Numbered from the stretch's first letter, positions 1 to 5,739 are shown. The stretch is 13,928 bases of DNA from an uncultured Lachnospiraceae bacterium (GCA_910577115.1 CAJTMC010000065.1:1-13928); one strand, 5' to 3'. Program-made: numbers and translations. Notes: generated from the sequence alone by a model not told the origin.

Positions 1-732
1 CTGCTCCAAATAATTCTTCCGGAATTGGAGATAGACCATATCGAATATCCGGAACTGCAAAAGAGCATCCGGTCAGATGTGGATGCCAAAAGCGTCAGGC
101 TTGATGTATATGTGAAGGACGGCAAAGGAACGGTTTACGACATAGAAATGCAGGTGACAGATACGAAGGAGCTGCCCAAAAGAACGCGGTATTACCAAAG
201 CATGATTGACCTGCAGATGATAGACAAGGGGCAACTGTACAGTAAGCTGAAACCAAGCTATATTATATTTATAAGCCCGTTTGATACATTTGGCATGGGA
301 AGGCACATTTATACCTTTGAAAATCTTTGCAAAGAGGATAACAGCATTGCTTTGAACGATGGAACAACAAAGATATTTTTAAATGCGGTTAGTGATATGG
401 ATGATATCAGCAAAGAATTAAGGGCATTTTTGGATTACGTGGCAGGAAAGGAATCAGATGATGCTTTTGTAAGGAAATTGGAAGAAGCAGTGAAACAGGC
501 AAGGAAAAACAGAGAATGGAGGCATGAGTATATGACGTTGTTAATGCGAGACCAAGAGAATATAGAAAGAGGAATACAACAAGGAAGAGAAGAAGGAAAA
601 ATTTATGGTGCAATTTCCATGTGTAGGGAGTTAGGACTGTCAGACAGTGAGATATTGGAAAGGCTACAGAAAAAATATCAAATAACAGAAAGTGAAGCAG
701 AGGCGTATATGCAGGAGACAATATATTATTAA
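1..732 (+). CDS. Rpn family recombination-promoting nuclease / PDDEXK_2 putative transposase, 5'-partial
   Basis: The frame is open from base 1, so the N-terminus lies outside the window; the ATG at 25 is only an internal Met. Family: PD-(D/E)XK nucleases of the Rpn/PDDEXK_2 group, which cut DNA and are linked to RecA-independent recombination and phage defence. Seen here: the core RLDVYVKDGKGTVYDIEMQ with Asp at 103-105, Glu at 145-147 and Gln at 151-153, then the family-typical run ISPFDTFGMGRHIYTF. A hinge WRHEYMTLLMRDQEN at about 517-561 leads into a charged helical tail ending QETIYY. Perhaps 30-40 N-terminal residues are missing. The downstream 650 bases hold partial copies of this gene, mostly its tail. 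The reading frame is intact in the window. Family assignment is secure; activity cannot be judged. Confidence 0.88.
   Translation: MLQIILPELEIDHIEYPELQKSIRSDVDAKSVRLDVYVKDGKGTVYDIEMQVTDTKELPKRTRYYQSMIDLQMIDKGQLYSKLKPSYIIFISPFDTFGMGRHIYTFENLCKEDNSIALNDGTTKIFLNAVSDMDDISKELRAFLDYVAGKESDDAFVRKLEEAVKQARKNREWRHEYMTLLMRDQENIERGIQQGREEGKIYGAISMCRELGLSDSEILERLQKKYQITESEAEAYMQETIYY
517..548 (+). repeat. Rpn hinge repeat, copy 1 of 4
   Basis: A 32-base unit starting TGGAGGCATGAG and ending TTAATGCG carries the GGAGG plus ATG site. The same unit recurs at 839-870 (variant), 1154-1184 (31 bases, one base lost) and 1349-1380 (identical to this copy). Confidence 0.85.
532..732 (+). CDS. Possible internally initiated Rpn C-terminal protein (RpnS-like)
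   Basis: Inside the Rpn gene, GGAGG at 518-522 lies 9 nt before an in-frame ATG at 532, an ideal ribosome site. Starting there gives a 66-residue helical protein that is only the C-terminal tail (MTLLMRDQENIERG... to QETIYY). Enteric Rpn genes are known to make such a short product (RpnS), which blocks the toxic full-length nuclease. Caveat: the GGAGG also encodes conserved residues Trp-Arg of the WRHEYM hinge, so it may be forced by protein sequence. The idea gains weight because a stand-alone copy at 854-1048 keeps the same site without the nuclease part. Expression is inferred, not shown. Confidence 0.35.
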   Translation: MTLLMRDQENIERGIQQGREEGKIYGAISMCRELGLSDSEILERLQKKYQITESEAEAYMQETIYY

Positions 733-752
733 AGGCGTAATTGTAAGGAAAA

Positions 753-1048
753 CTGAAACCAAGCTATATCATATTTATCAGTCCGTTTGACACATTTGGC
801 ATGGGAAGGCATATTTATACCTTTGAAAACCGTTGCAGGGAGGACATGAGTATATGACATTGTTAATGCGCGACCAAGAGAATATGGAAAAAGGAAAACA
901 ACAAGAGCGCGAGCGTGGAATTAAGCTGATGATAGAATCAGGAAAGGAATTAGGTGTAGATAGGAATATTATGTTTGCGAAAGTTGCGGAAAAGTATAAC
1001 CTTGATGATAAAGAAGCTGTGGAATATATGGGACGATACTGGCGGTAG
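753..1048 (+). pseudogene. Internally deleted Rpn copy
   Basis: Bases 753-843 match 247-337 of the full gene closely (segment LKPSYIIFISPFDTFGMGRHIYTFEN). The sequence then jumps to the equivalent of 518 onward. The join falls at a GAGG/GGAGG microhomology and removes about 180 bases. The join is out of frame: the nuclease-side frame stops at 855-857, while the tail is open in another frame from 833 to 1048. No catalytic core is present. The tail differs from the full gene: after QQERERG it reads ESGKELGVDRN...VAEKYNLDDKEAVEYM (tail type B). Confidence 0.8.
854..1048 (+). CDS. Stand-alone Rpn C-terminal tail ORF (RpnS-like)
   Basis: An intact 64-codon ORF starts at ATG 854, with GGAGG at 839-843 ten nt upstream, and ends at TAG 1046-1048. 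The product is a highly charged helical tail (MTLLMRDQENMEKGKQQERE, then ELGVDRNIMFAKVAEKYNLD...EYM). The pattern ELG(V/L)-x-I-x-KY-(N/Q)-(L/I)-EA-x-YM is shared with the full gene's tail although the sequences diverge. The ORF could also begin at a TTG at 833, but ATG with GGAGG is far better. It may encode a small antitoxin-like protein, or simply be a passive remnant that happens to stay open. Neighbouring copies are broken. Confidence 0.4.
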   Translation: MTLLMRDQENMEKGKQQERERGIKLMIESGKELGVDRNIMFAKVAEKYNLDDKEAVEYMGRYWR

Positions 1049-1132
1049 AGCATTCTTGTGAAAGTAATAGAAAAGTACAATTTTGATGTTGGATATGCTT
1101 CTGTATATATGGACAGATTGGATGTGGTCTGA
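1049..1132 (+). pseudogene. Rpn tail fragment, type B
   Basis: Directly after the stop at 1048, in the same frame, 27 codons read ILVKVIEKYNFDVGYASVYM then RLDVV and a stop at 1130-1132. They resemble the end of the preceding tail (FAKVAEKYNLDDKEAVEYM). There is no start codon or ribosome site, so this is a 3'-end remnant of another tail copy. Confidence 0.55.
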
Positions 1133-1153
1133 CACAGGGGATTTTCCAAGAAA

Positions 1154-1348
1154 TGGAGACATGAGTATATGACATTTTAATGCGAAACCGAGAAAATTAT
1201 GGAAAAAGGGAAAATTTATGGTGCAATTTCCATGTGTAGGGAATTAGGGCTGTCAGACAGTGAGATATTGGAAAGGCTACAGAAAAAATATCATATAACA
1301 GAAAGTGAAGCAGAGGATTATATGCAGGAAACCATGTATATTCTTTAA
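1154..1348 (+). pseudogene. Rpn tail copy, type A, frameshifted
   Basis: It begins with the hinge repeat (TGGAGACATGAG), but one base is missing in the TTGTTAATG run, so translation from ATG 1169 stops after three codons. Further on, the frame from ATG 1199 is open for 49 codons to TAA 1346-1348 (MEKGKIYGAISMCRELGLSD...). It is almost identical to the tail of the full gene at about 597-720. The near-identity points to a recent duplication or gene conversion. Confidence 0.7.
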
Positions 1349-1402
1349 TGGAGGCATGAGTATATGACGTTGTTAATGCGTGATTAGGAGAATATAGGGA
1401 AA
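1349..1402 (+). pseudogene. Rpn hinge fragment, 3'-truncated
   Basis: A fourth hinge repeat (1349-1380) is base-for-base identical to 517-548. It encodes WRHEYMTLLMRD, followed by an in-frame TAG and a further stretch similar to EN(I)GK before similarity ends. Only the repeat head survives. It immediately precedes the leader of the toxin-antitoxin pair. Confidence 0.65.
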
Positions 1403-1488
1403 GCATTGATTAAATTTAGGTATAAGGCGAGCAGATGTTATGGGAGTTCGCTTTGGATATATTGAGATTGTAAAGAAGGAGGGAGCGT

Positions 1489-1734
1489 ATGGAAGTTGTA
1501 CGGGAATATATTGATGCAAATCAGTTAATGTCTGTAATGACATTACCTGAACATTTTAAAGACTGTAGGTTGGAAGTAATTGTGATTCCAGTAGAAGAGC
1601 GTGTGGCAACAGTGAAAAATGCATCAGATATAGATAAAGCGATAAGGGCAATAAGCGGAGCAGTTCCGTATACAGATATGTCTTTAGCAGAGCTTCGAGA
1701 GGAAAGGCTGCAAAAATATGAAAATATTGATTGA
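1489..1734 (+). CDS. Antitoxin of a PIN-toxin pair (VapB-like role)
   Basis: An 81-residue protein starts at ATG 1489 behind GAAGGAGGGAG. The first half (MEVVREYIDANQLMSVMTLP...LEVIVIPVEE) looks like a short beta-rich DNA-binding or dimerisation segment. The second half (ASDIDKAIRAISGAVPYTD...ELREERLQKYENID) is helical, as expected for the toxin-binding part. The role is inferred mainly from position: the gene lies directly before a PIN gene and overlaps it by 17 nt, the usual antitoxin-toxin arrangement. I do not recognise a specific antitoxin superfamily with certainty. It would act by binding the PIN toxin and repressing its own promoter. Flanked by Rpn remnants on both sides. Confidence 0.72.
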   Translation: MEVVREYIDANQLMSVMTLPEHFKDCRLEVIVIPVEERVATVKNASDIDKAIRAISGAVPYTDMSLAELREERLQKYENID

Positions 1735-2128
1735 CACAAATATTATATTGGATGTAATTTTAAAGCGCGAGCCATTTTATGATATGGCAAAAGCAGTATT
1801 GGGCTTGGCTAAAAGAAACGATGTACAAGAATTTGTATCAGCGTCTGCAATAACAGATATTTATTATATATCATACAGACAGCTTAGGAATAAGGACTTG
1901 GTGGTAAATTTGTTGAAAGAACTTCTCACGATTGTATCAGTGGCAGAGGTCTCTAAGATGGAGATATTAAAAGCGCTGGAATTAGACTGGAGTGATTTTG
2001 AAGATTTCGTACAATACTCTGTTGCATTATTGCAGAAAATGGATTGTGTGGTCACTCGAAATTTGAATGACTATAAAGAATCCAAACTTCCAGTTTTGCT
2101 TCCGGAACAGGCTTTACGAATTATATAA
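1718..2128 (+). CDS. PIN domain ribonuclease toxin (VapC-like)
   Basis: A 136-residue PIN protein. Family members are Mg-dependent endoribonucleases held inactive by the partner antitoxin. Visible acidic residues: D6 in ILIDTNIILDV, D47 in ASAITDIYY, D96 within DFEDFVQYSVA, and D118 in the closing CVVTRNLNDYK, a pattern that matches the PIN active site and the usual family length. The start overlaps the antitoxin gene in another frame (ATG 1718; antitoxin stop 1732-1734), with AGGAAAGG upstream, so translation is probably coupled. It appears intact. The cellular target cannot be read from sequence. Confidence 0.87.
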   Translation: MKILIDTNIILDVILKREPFYDMAKAVLGLAKRNDVQEFVSASAITDIYYISYRQLRNKDLVVNLLKELLTIVSVAEVSKMEILKALELDWSDFEDFVQYSVALLQKMDCVVTRNLNDYKESKLPVLLPEQALRII

Positions 2129-2135
2129 TACTATA

Positions 2136-2203
2136 TAAAACGTTGTAGGGGAAACATGAGCATTGCCCTGAAGGATACAATATTAATAAAGCTTATCTTC
2201 AAT
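2136..2203 (+). pseudogene. Possible Rpn internal fragment
   Basis: Just after the toxin stop, the reading SIALKDTILIKLIFN and the preceding bases (AAAACGTTGTAGGGG) resemble 318-387 of the Rpn gene (ENLCKEDNSIALNDGTTKIFLN), and the start is closest to the deleted copy at about 826-843. Short and diverged. If real, it means the toxin-antitoxin pair sits inside Rpn debris. Confidence 0.45.
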
Positions 2204-2341
2204 AGCAAGTATATTTTGAAAAAATAAAAAATTGTCCGTCCACATACAATTGGATAATCCATTAAAAGGAATGGAAATTCATATGTGAGGAGGAAATAAA
2301 AAACACGAAAGAAAAAATTTTATAGAAACTTAAAAACAGTC

Positions 2342-2369
2342 AAAGAGAGCTTGAAAGATGGCTCTCTTT
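2342..2369. terminator. Hairpin between toxin-antitoxin region and recombinase module
   Basis: Perfect 9-bp arms AAAGAGAGC (2342-2350) and GCTCTCTTT (2361-2369) with a 10-base loop. The right arm ends in a short T run (TTTTC), so it may work as a weak terminator or as a leader hairpin ahead of the ribosome site at 2378-2385. Bases 2204-2341 show no gene. Confidence 0.5.
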
Positions 2370-2386
2370 TCTTATGCAAGGAGGTA

Positions 2387-2440
2387 ATGAATGAATACAA
2401 GGAATATCGAATGCGACAAGCCCTTATCAAATATGATTAA
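2387..2440 (+). pseudogene. Short ORF resembling the start of a SHOCT-type element protein
   Basis: ATG 2387 opens 17 codons reading MNEYKEYRMRQALIKYD and then stops. This EY(R/K)xYR...YD start is reminiscent of small SHOCT-domain proteins often found ahead of serine recombinases in Lachnospiraceae elements. It is far too short and the spacing from AAGGAGG (2378-2384) is only 2 nt, so it looks like the head of a gene with an internal deletion. The overlapping frame from ATG 2391 has better spacing. Tentative. Confidence 0.3.
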
Positions 2441-2468
2441 AGTAAAAGGACTTGGTAAGGAACGTCAT

Positions 2469-2639
2469 ATGAAAGAAATAAAACAAAATGTGAATTACGG
2501 AAACAGGACAATTAAACTTGTCTTGCAGTTTCCCGACGAGTCGCAGGATGCCACCGAGGCACAGGCAGCAGTAAAATCAATCCTGACATGTGCGCTGCGG
2601 GAGAAGATTAGAAACGGAGCTGTTATGTATGGAATGTAA
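2469..2639 (+). CDS. Small TnpW-like transposon-encoded protein
   Basis: A 56-residue protein (MKEIKQNVNYGNRTIKLVLQ...DESQDATEAQAAVKSILTCAL) with a short beta hairpin followed by a helix. It resembles the small TnpW-like proteins encoded just before the large serine recombinase in Tn4451-type and related clostridial elements; their function is unknown. ATG 2469 follows GGTAAGGAA with good spacing. The same frame is open upstream to ATG 2391, behind a strong AAGGAGG, which would add 26 residues that do not look conserved. The gene ends 52 nt before the recombinase start, consistent with one transcript. Confidence 0.6.
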   Translation: MKEIKQNVNYGNRTIKLVLQFPDESQDATEAQAAVKSILTCALREKIRNGAVMYGM

Positions 2640-2691
2640 AAGTATAGTTATGCATAAAAACAAATACAACTATCAGAAGGGAGCGATATGT

Positions 2692-4395
2692 ATGCAAAAG
2701 AAAAAGATTGTGCGAATGCTGCTGCGTGTAAGCTCGAACCAGCAGTTGGAGGCAGACGGCGACTTATCGGTGCAGCGTCGCATTGTGTCGGAGTACGTAG
2801 CCGGACAGGAAGACTGGAAACTGGATAAGAAGGAGTATTTTGAGGGAAGCAAAAGCGGATACAAAACAGCGGTCAGTGACAGAGACGTTTTACAAGAGGC
2901 AATGGAGGATGCCAAAAATAAAGAATATGATATACTGGTAGCATATAAGGACGACCGAATCGGCAGGCGTATGTGGGAAATCGGCGCTTACGTTATGACA
3001 CTGAAAAGCTATGGCGTGGATATTTATACGGTCAAAGACGGATGCATTTCACCCGCCGGAGATGATATTATGGGGCAGATGATGCTTGCGCTGCGCTTTG
3101 GAAACGCGCAGAAAAGCAGTTCCGATACAGGGATGCGCGTGAAGGATACCGCTCAAAAGCTTGTTCAACAGGGACGGTTTATGGGCGGAACTGCTCCATA
3201 TGGTTATGAACTGGTCTTATCGGGAGAACTCAGCAAGCATGGGCGCGCACTGCATAAACTGGTGATTGTTCCGGAGAAGGCAGAAGTGGTAAAATATATT
3301 TATGATTTATCACTTAATAAAGAATTTGGCTCCGCTAAAATAGCAAAGATATTAAATGAGGATGCATACTATAAAACAATGGCGCCAAATGATGTGTGGA
3401 AAGGCGGGACAATTACAAGCATATTGACCAATCCGGTCTACGCAGGTCATGTTGCGTATAAACGTCGGGAACGGGTAAACGGAATCTATCACCGGCTAAT
3501 GGATAAAGAGTGGATTAAGTCAAGCCAGCCTGACGAGAACATACAGATTATTGACGGCGCCGTATGGGATATGGTACAGGAAAAGCGCAAAATCAGAGCT
3601 GATAGGTATATTAAGACATTGGAGCATAAGGGTGTCAACGTAATCAGGCGAAATGACGGTATGCTGTCACTGATCGATGTCATTCACTGCGGTTACTGTG
3701 GAAGAAAGATGACAAACGGTTCCAAGTACAGTTATTGGAAGATTAAGGAAACAGGTGAGAAACGGGCGAGTAAAATACCAATATACCGCTGTCAGGCAGA
3801 ACAAAGCGGATTACCGCATGACGGAGTGACGCGCTTCCGCGCCGATATGGTCGAAAAGGTAGTGTTTGACAGCCTTTCAGAGTATATCGGGTGTTTACAG
3901 GATAAAGAAGATGTTTTTGAAACAATTGAGCGGAATCAAAGCATGGAAAGAAAAGCGCAGGAAGCAGAGATAAAAAAGCTGCTAAAAGAGCTGGAAAAGA
4001 CAGCAGAGGGCATTGCAACAATGGAGCAGCATATTCCGGAAGCCATGACAGGAACATATGCCTTATCGCTTGAGGAACTCGTTTCGGTGATACACAGGCA
4101 GCAGGAAAAGAAAGAAGAACAGGAGACATTGATACAGGAGAAAAAAGAGAAGTTAAAGCAGATAGCAGTCACGACAGGAGAGTGGGAAGAATTAAGAATG
4201 CAGATTCCCACATGGCAGCAGGTTTTTAAAGAGTCGGGAAGGGAAACGCAGCGTGTGCTGGTGAATAGGCTGATTGACAGAATTGATGTGACAAACGAGC
4301 AGATTGTTATCCGGTTCAAAATCAACCTGAACGATTTTTTACCACGAATCAGTGGTGATTCCGGTACCACTCCGTATACACCCTGTTTAACGTAA
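2692..4395 (+). CDS. Large serine recombinase / site-specific integrase
   Basis: A 567-residue large serine recombinase that would catalyse integration and excision of the element containing it. N-terminal resolvase domain: the RMLLRVSS motif with nucleophile Ser14, and YDILVAYKDDRIGRR, the counterpart of the YKLDRLGR motif. The recombinase domain starts near FMGGTAPYGYEL; a zinc-ribbon-like part follows (IHCGYCGRKM, IYRCQAEQ), then a long Glu/Lys-rich coiled coil typical of integrases. ATG 2692 is chosen because GAAGGGAG precedes it by 8 nt and the protein then begins just before the catalytic strand; the frame is open further upstream (2590) without a ribosome site. The last 47 bases overlap, in antisense, the truncated spore gene, and the final residues (about GTTPYTPCLT) are read from host DNA beyond the likely crossover point. 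Confidence 0.92.
   Translation: MQKKKIVRMLLRVSSNQQLEADGDLSVQRRIVSEYVAGQEDWKLDKKEYFEGSKSGYKTAVSDRDVLQEAMEDAKNKEYDILVAYKDDRIGRRMWEIGAYVMTLKSYGVDIYTVKDGCISPAGDDIMGQMMLALRFGNAQKSSSDTGMRVKDTAQKLVQQGRFMGGTAPYGYELVLSGELSKHGRALHKLVIVPEKAEVVKYIYDLSLNKEFGSAKIAKILNEDAYYKTMAPNDVWKGGTITSILTNPVYAGHVAYKRRERVNGIYHRLMDKEWIKSSQPDENIQIIDGAVWDMVQEKRKIRADRYIKTLEHKGVNVIRRNDGMLSLIDVIHCGYCGRKMTNGSKYSYWKIKETGEKRASKIPIYRCQAEQSGLPHDGVTRFRADMVEKVVFDSLSEYIGCLQDKEDVFETIERNQSMERKAQEAEIKKLLKELEKTAEGIATMEQHIPEAMTGTYALSLEELVSVIHRQQEKKEEQETLIQEKKEKLKQIAVTTGEWEELRMQIPTWQQVFKESGRETQRVLVNRLIDRIDVTNEQIVIRFKINLNDFLPRISGDSGTTPYTPCLT
4341..4385. other. Probable attachment site at the element/chromosome junction
   Basis: The spore gene loses family similarity at its codons for WYRN, about 4357-4370, exactly where the recombinase gene ends. 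The junction holds a perfect palindrome, GAATCA (4346-4351) and TGATTC (4356-4361), and a wider pair AGTGGT (4351-4356) with ACCACT (4366-4371), as expected for serine-integrase half-sites. The exact core dinucleotide cannot be set without the other junction. Confidence 0.6.
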
Positions 4396-5050
4396 ATGAC
4401 ATAATTACCAGCGTGTTTGCATAAATCGTATTCTCCGGCCATGTGGCATAAATCTCGGAGGATACAACATTCTTAATATAGTCCGTATAACGCACATAAT
4501 AATTCGGCGCGCTTGAATCCTGCGGTACGCCGTCGTGGACAACGATGAATTCCGGAATTACCACGCGGCTTAGGACGATTTCGCCGCTCTCGTTCATCGG
4601 CTTGATCTCATCTTCCGGAATTTTGGGCGGATACTCGCCATACAGGGTATGGTCAGGGATAATAATATCTTCCTCCGCAGGAGCATCAGGTCCTTCCAGC
4701 TCCAAAGGCGTCATTGATACCGGCTGGATTGCCGTAACGTCGGGAAGGATTTCCGTACCCGAAATAAACACCGGCTCATAACCTGATGCCGTTACGGAAA
4801 TATTGTATTCAGAATAGGGCTGCACTTCGCTTGGCTCTGTGCTGTAATTGATGCTGGGAGCGGGCAGTGATATGGTGTCAGTCTGTCCGGAATCGTTTGT
4901 GGTCAGGGTTGTTACCACAGAATCCGGATCTCTGGTATAGGAAATCGTGATAGTGGCATTTTGGATCGGAATCAGTCCTTGCGTGGATGTAACGTTTATG
5001 GTAAGATTTCCCGAATAGGCGGGAGCTTCGGCTTTGATTGTTTCAGACAT
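4349..5050 (-). pseudogene. SpoIID-like/peptidoglycan-binding spore protein, 3'-truncated by element insertion
   Basis: The 233 codons begin at ATG 5050 (MSETIKAEAPAYSG). Residues 10-110 form a beta-sandwich, carboxypeptidase-regulatory-like domain (SGNLTINVTSTQGLIPIQNA). A Pro/Glu-rich linker follows, then the start of a SpoIID-like domain: IPEFIVVHDGVPQDSSAPNY, YTDYIKNVVSSEIYATWPEN, MSFTLNRVYTEWYRN. Full members of this clostridial family continue with the rest of that domain and a C-terminal peptidoglycan-binding repeat, roughly another 200 residues from memory. Here the frame ends as HH-stop directly after WYRN, where the recombinase element begins. The missing half is not seen on either strand to the left within the window. 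Expected role: peptidoglycan remodelling in spore formation. The ribosome site AGGGGAT lies in a strong hairpin. Confidence 0.8.
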
Positions 5051-5053
5051 AAA

Positions 5054-5095
5054 AATCCCCTGCATATGCTTTTTTGTTAGTATATGCAGGGGATT
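5054..5095 (-). terminator. Perfect 14-bp hairpin that is terminator-like and also covers the ribosome site
   Basis: On the minus strand the arms AATCCCCTGCATAT and ATATGCAGGGGATT pair perfectly around a 14-base loop. The second arm contains the AGGGGAT ribosome site of the spore gene and is followed by TTTTT and then ATG at 5050. It could end transcripts from the upstream sigma-28 gene, mask the ribosome site in read-through RNA, or both. Confidence 0.7.
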
Positions 5096-5114
5096 GTACG
5101 GTTGTGAATAAATT

Positions 5115-5588
5115 CTAAACAGATTCGTCGATGACTGCACCGGCACCGGTACCTGCTTTGTCAGTGACAGTGCCGTCTTCCGTAGCGGTTGTATCCTTGT
5201 TTTTATTTAACAGTTCATCCAAAACAGAATTTGAAACCGTTGACTTTTTCTCTGTCTTATCCAAGAGCTTGTCAAGCACATTATTCTTGACAGTAGAGAT
5301 TGTGCTTTTATTCGGATCATAAGCATAGGTACATGCATGCCTTGACTTGCTTGCAGAGCTTGACGAAGAGGAGCTGCTGCTCTTATCCGTAGTAGACGAA
5401 TTCTTCTTTGCGCTGTCTGTGTCTACCGTATCAAAGTAAGACTTCATGAGCTTCTTGTACGTGCCTGATTTAATCAGCTTTGAATCACCTACTGTGCTGA
5501 AAATACTGTTCGTGCCTGATGTATTCAAGTTTAATGAAGCATTCAAAAAACTGTTCATTGATGATGAGTTCCATGAAATTCCTGCCAT
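5115..5588 (-). CDS. Ser/Thr-rich small protein under a sigma-28 promoter, function unknown
   Basis: A 157-residue protein starts at ATG 5588 behind AAGGAGTG. An in-frame ATG at 5627 has no ribosome site and was not used. There is no signal peptide or membrane segment. The start MAGISWNSSSMNSFLNASLN and the block LIKSGTYKKLMKSYFDTVD recall small Lachnospiraceae proteins of unknown function with an (I)K(S/N)G(T/S)YxKLxKxYY motif that I associate with flagellar loci. The middle has a nine-Ser run (DKSSSSSSSSSASKS), then two similar segments, NNVLDKLLDKTEKK and NSVLDELLNKNKDT, an internal repeat. Its sigma-28 promoter suggests expression with late flagellar or chemotaxis genes. I do not assign a molecular function. 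Confidence 0.75.
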   Translation of the reverse strand: MAGISWNSSSMNSFLNASLNLNTSGTNSIFSTVGDSKLIKSGTYKKLMKSYFDTVDTDSAKKNSSTTDKSSSSSSSSSASKSRHACTYAYDPNKSTISTVKNNVLDKLLDKTEKKSTVSNSVLDELLNKNKDTTATEDGTVTDKAGTGAGAVIDESV

Positions 5589-5651
5589 AATATCACTCCT
5601 TTGACGAAAAATAATCCTTGCATCCATGCTGATAGCATATTCTTTATTTAA

Positions 5652-5679
5652 TTATCGGCTGCTTTACAAAAAAAGTTTA
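5652..5679 (-). promoter_or_regulatory. Sigma-28 (FliA/SigD) promoter
   Basis: Reading the minus strand: TAAA (5679-5676), 16 bases, GCCGATAA (5659-5652). This matches the TAAA-N14-16-GCCGATA(A/T) consensus of flagellar sigma factors. It would start RNA near 5645, about 55 nt before ATG 5588. Confidence 0.8.
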
Positions 5680-5717
5680 TACATTCCTATCCGCATTGTT
5701 TGATAAACAGTTTTGCA

Positions 5718-5739
5718 GCATAAATGCCAATTTTTATGC
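5718..5739. repeat. Inverted repeat between typA and the sigma-28 gene
   Basis: GCATAAA (5718-5724) and TTTATGC (5733-5739) form a 7-bp AT-rich hairpin downstream of typA. It has no T run directly after it on the minus strand, so it is at best a weak terminator. Confidence 0.35.

Noticed and set aside
25..732. Full-length Rpn gene starting at ATG 25
   Set aside because: The frame is open to base 1 and family proteins have N-terminal residues before this point; no ribosome site precedes 25.
1583..1592. GTGATTCC shared with the junction at 4341-4385 as a possible second att site
   Set aside because: Only 8 bases, inside the intact antitoxin gene; expected by chance.
2256..2268. AATTGGATAATCC resembling AATTGGACAATCC near 9333
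   Set aside because: A single short near-match without flanking similarity.
2590..2691. Upstream extension of the recombinase (MRCGRRLETELL...)
   Set aside because: No ribosome site, and it overlaps the TnpW-like gene in another frame; ATG 2692 fits the family N-terminus.
3936..4442. Long minus-strand ORF under the recombinase 3' end
   Set aside because: It is the antisense shadow of the coiled-coil region, Ser/Cys/Phe-rich and without a ribosome site.
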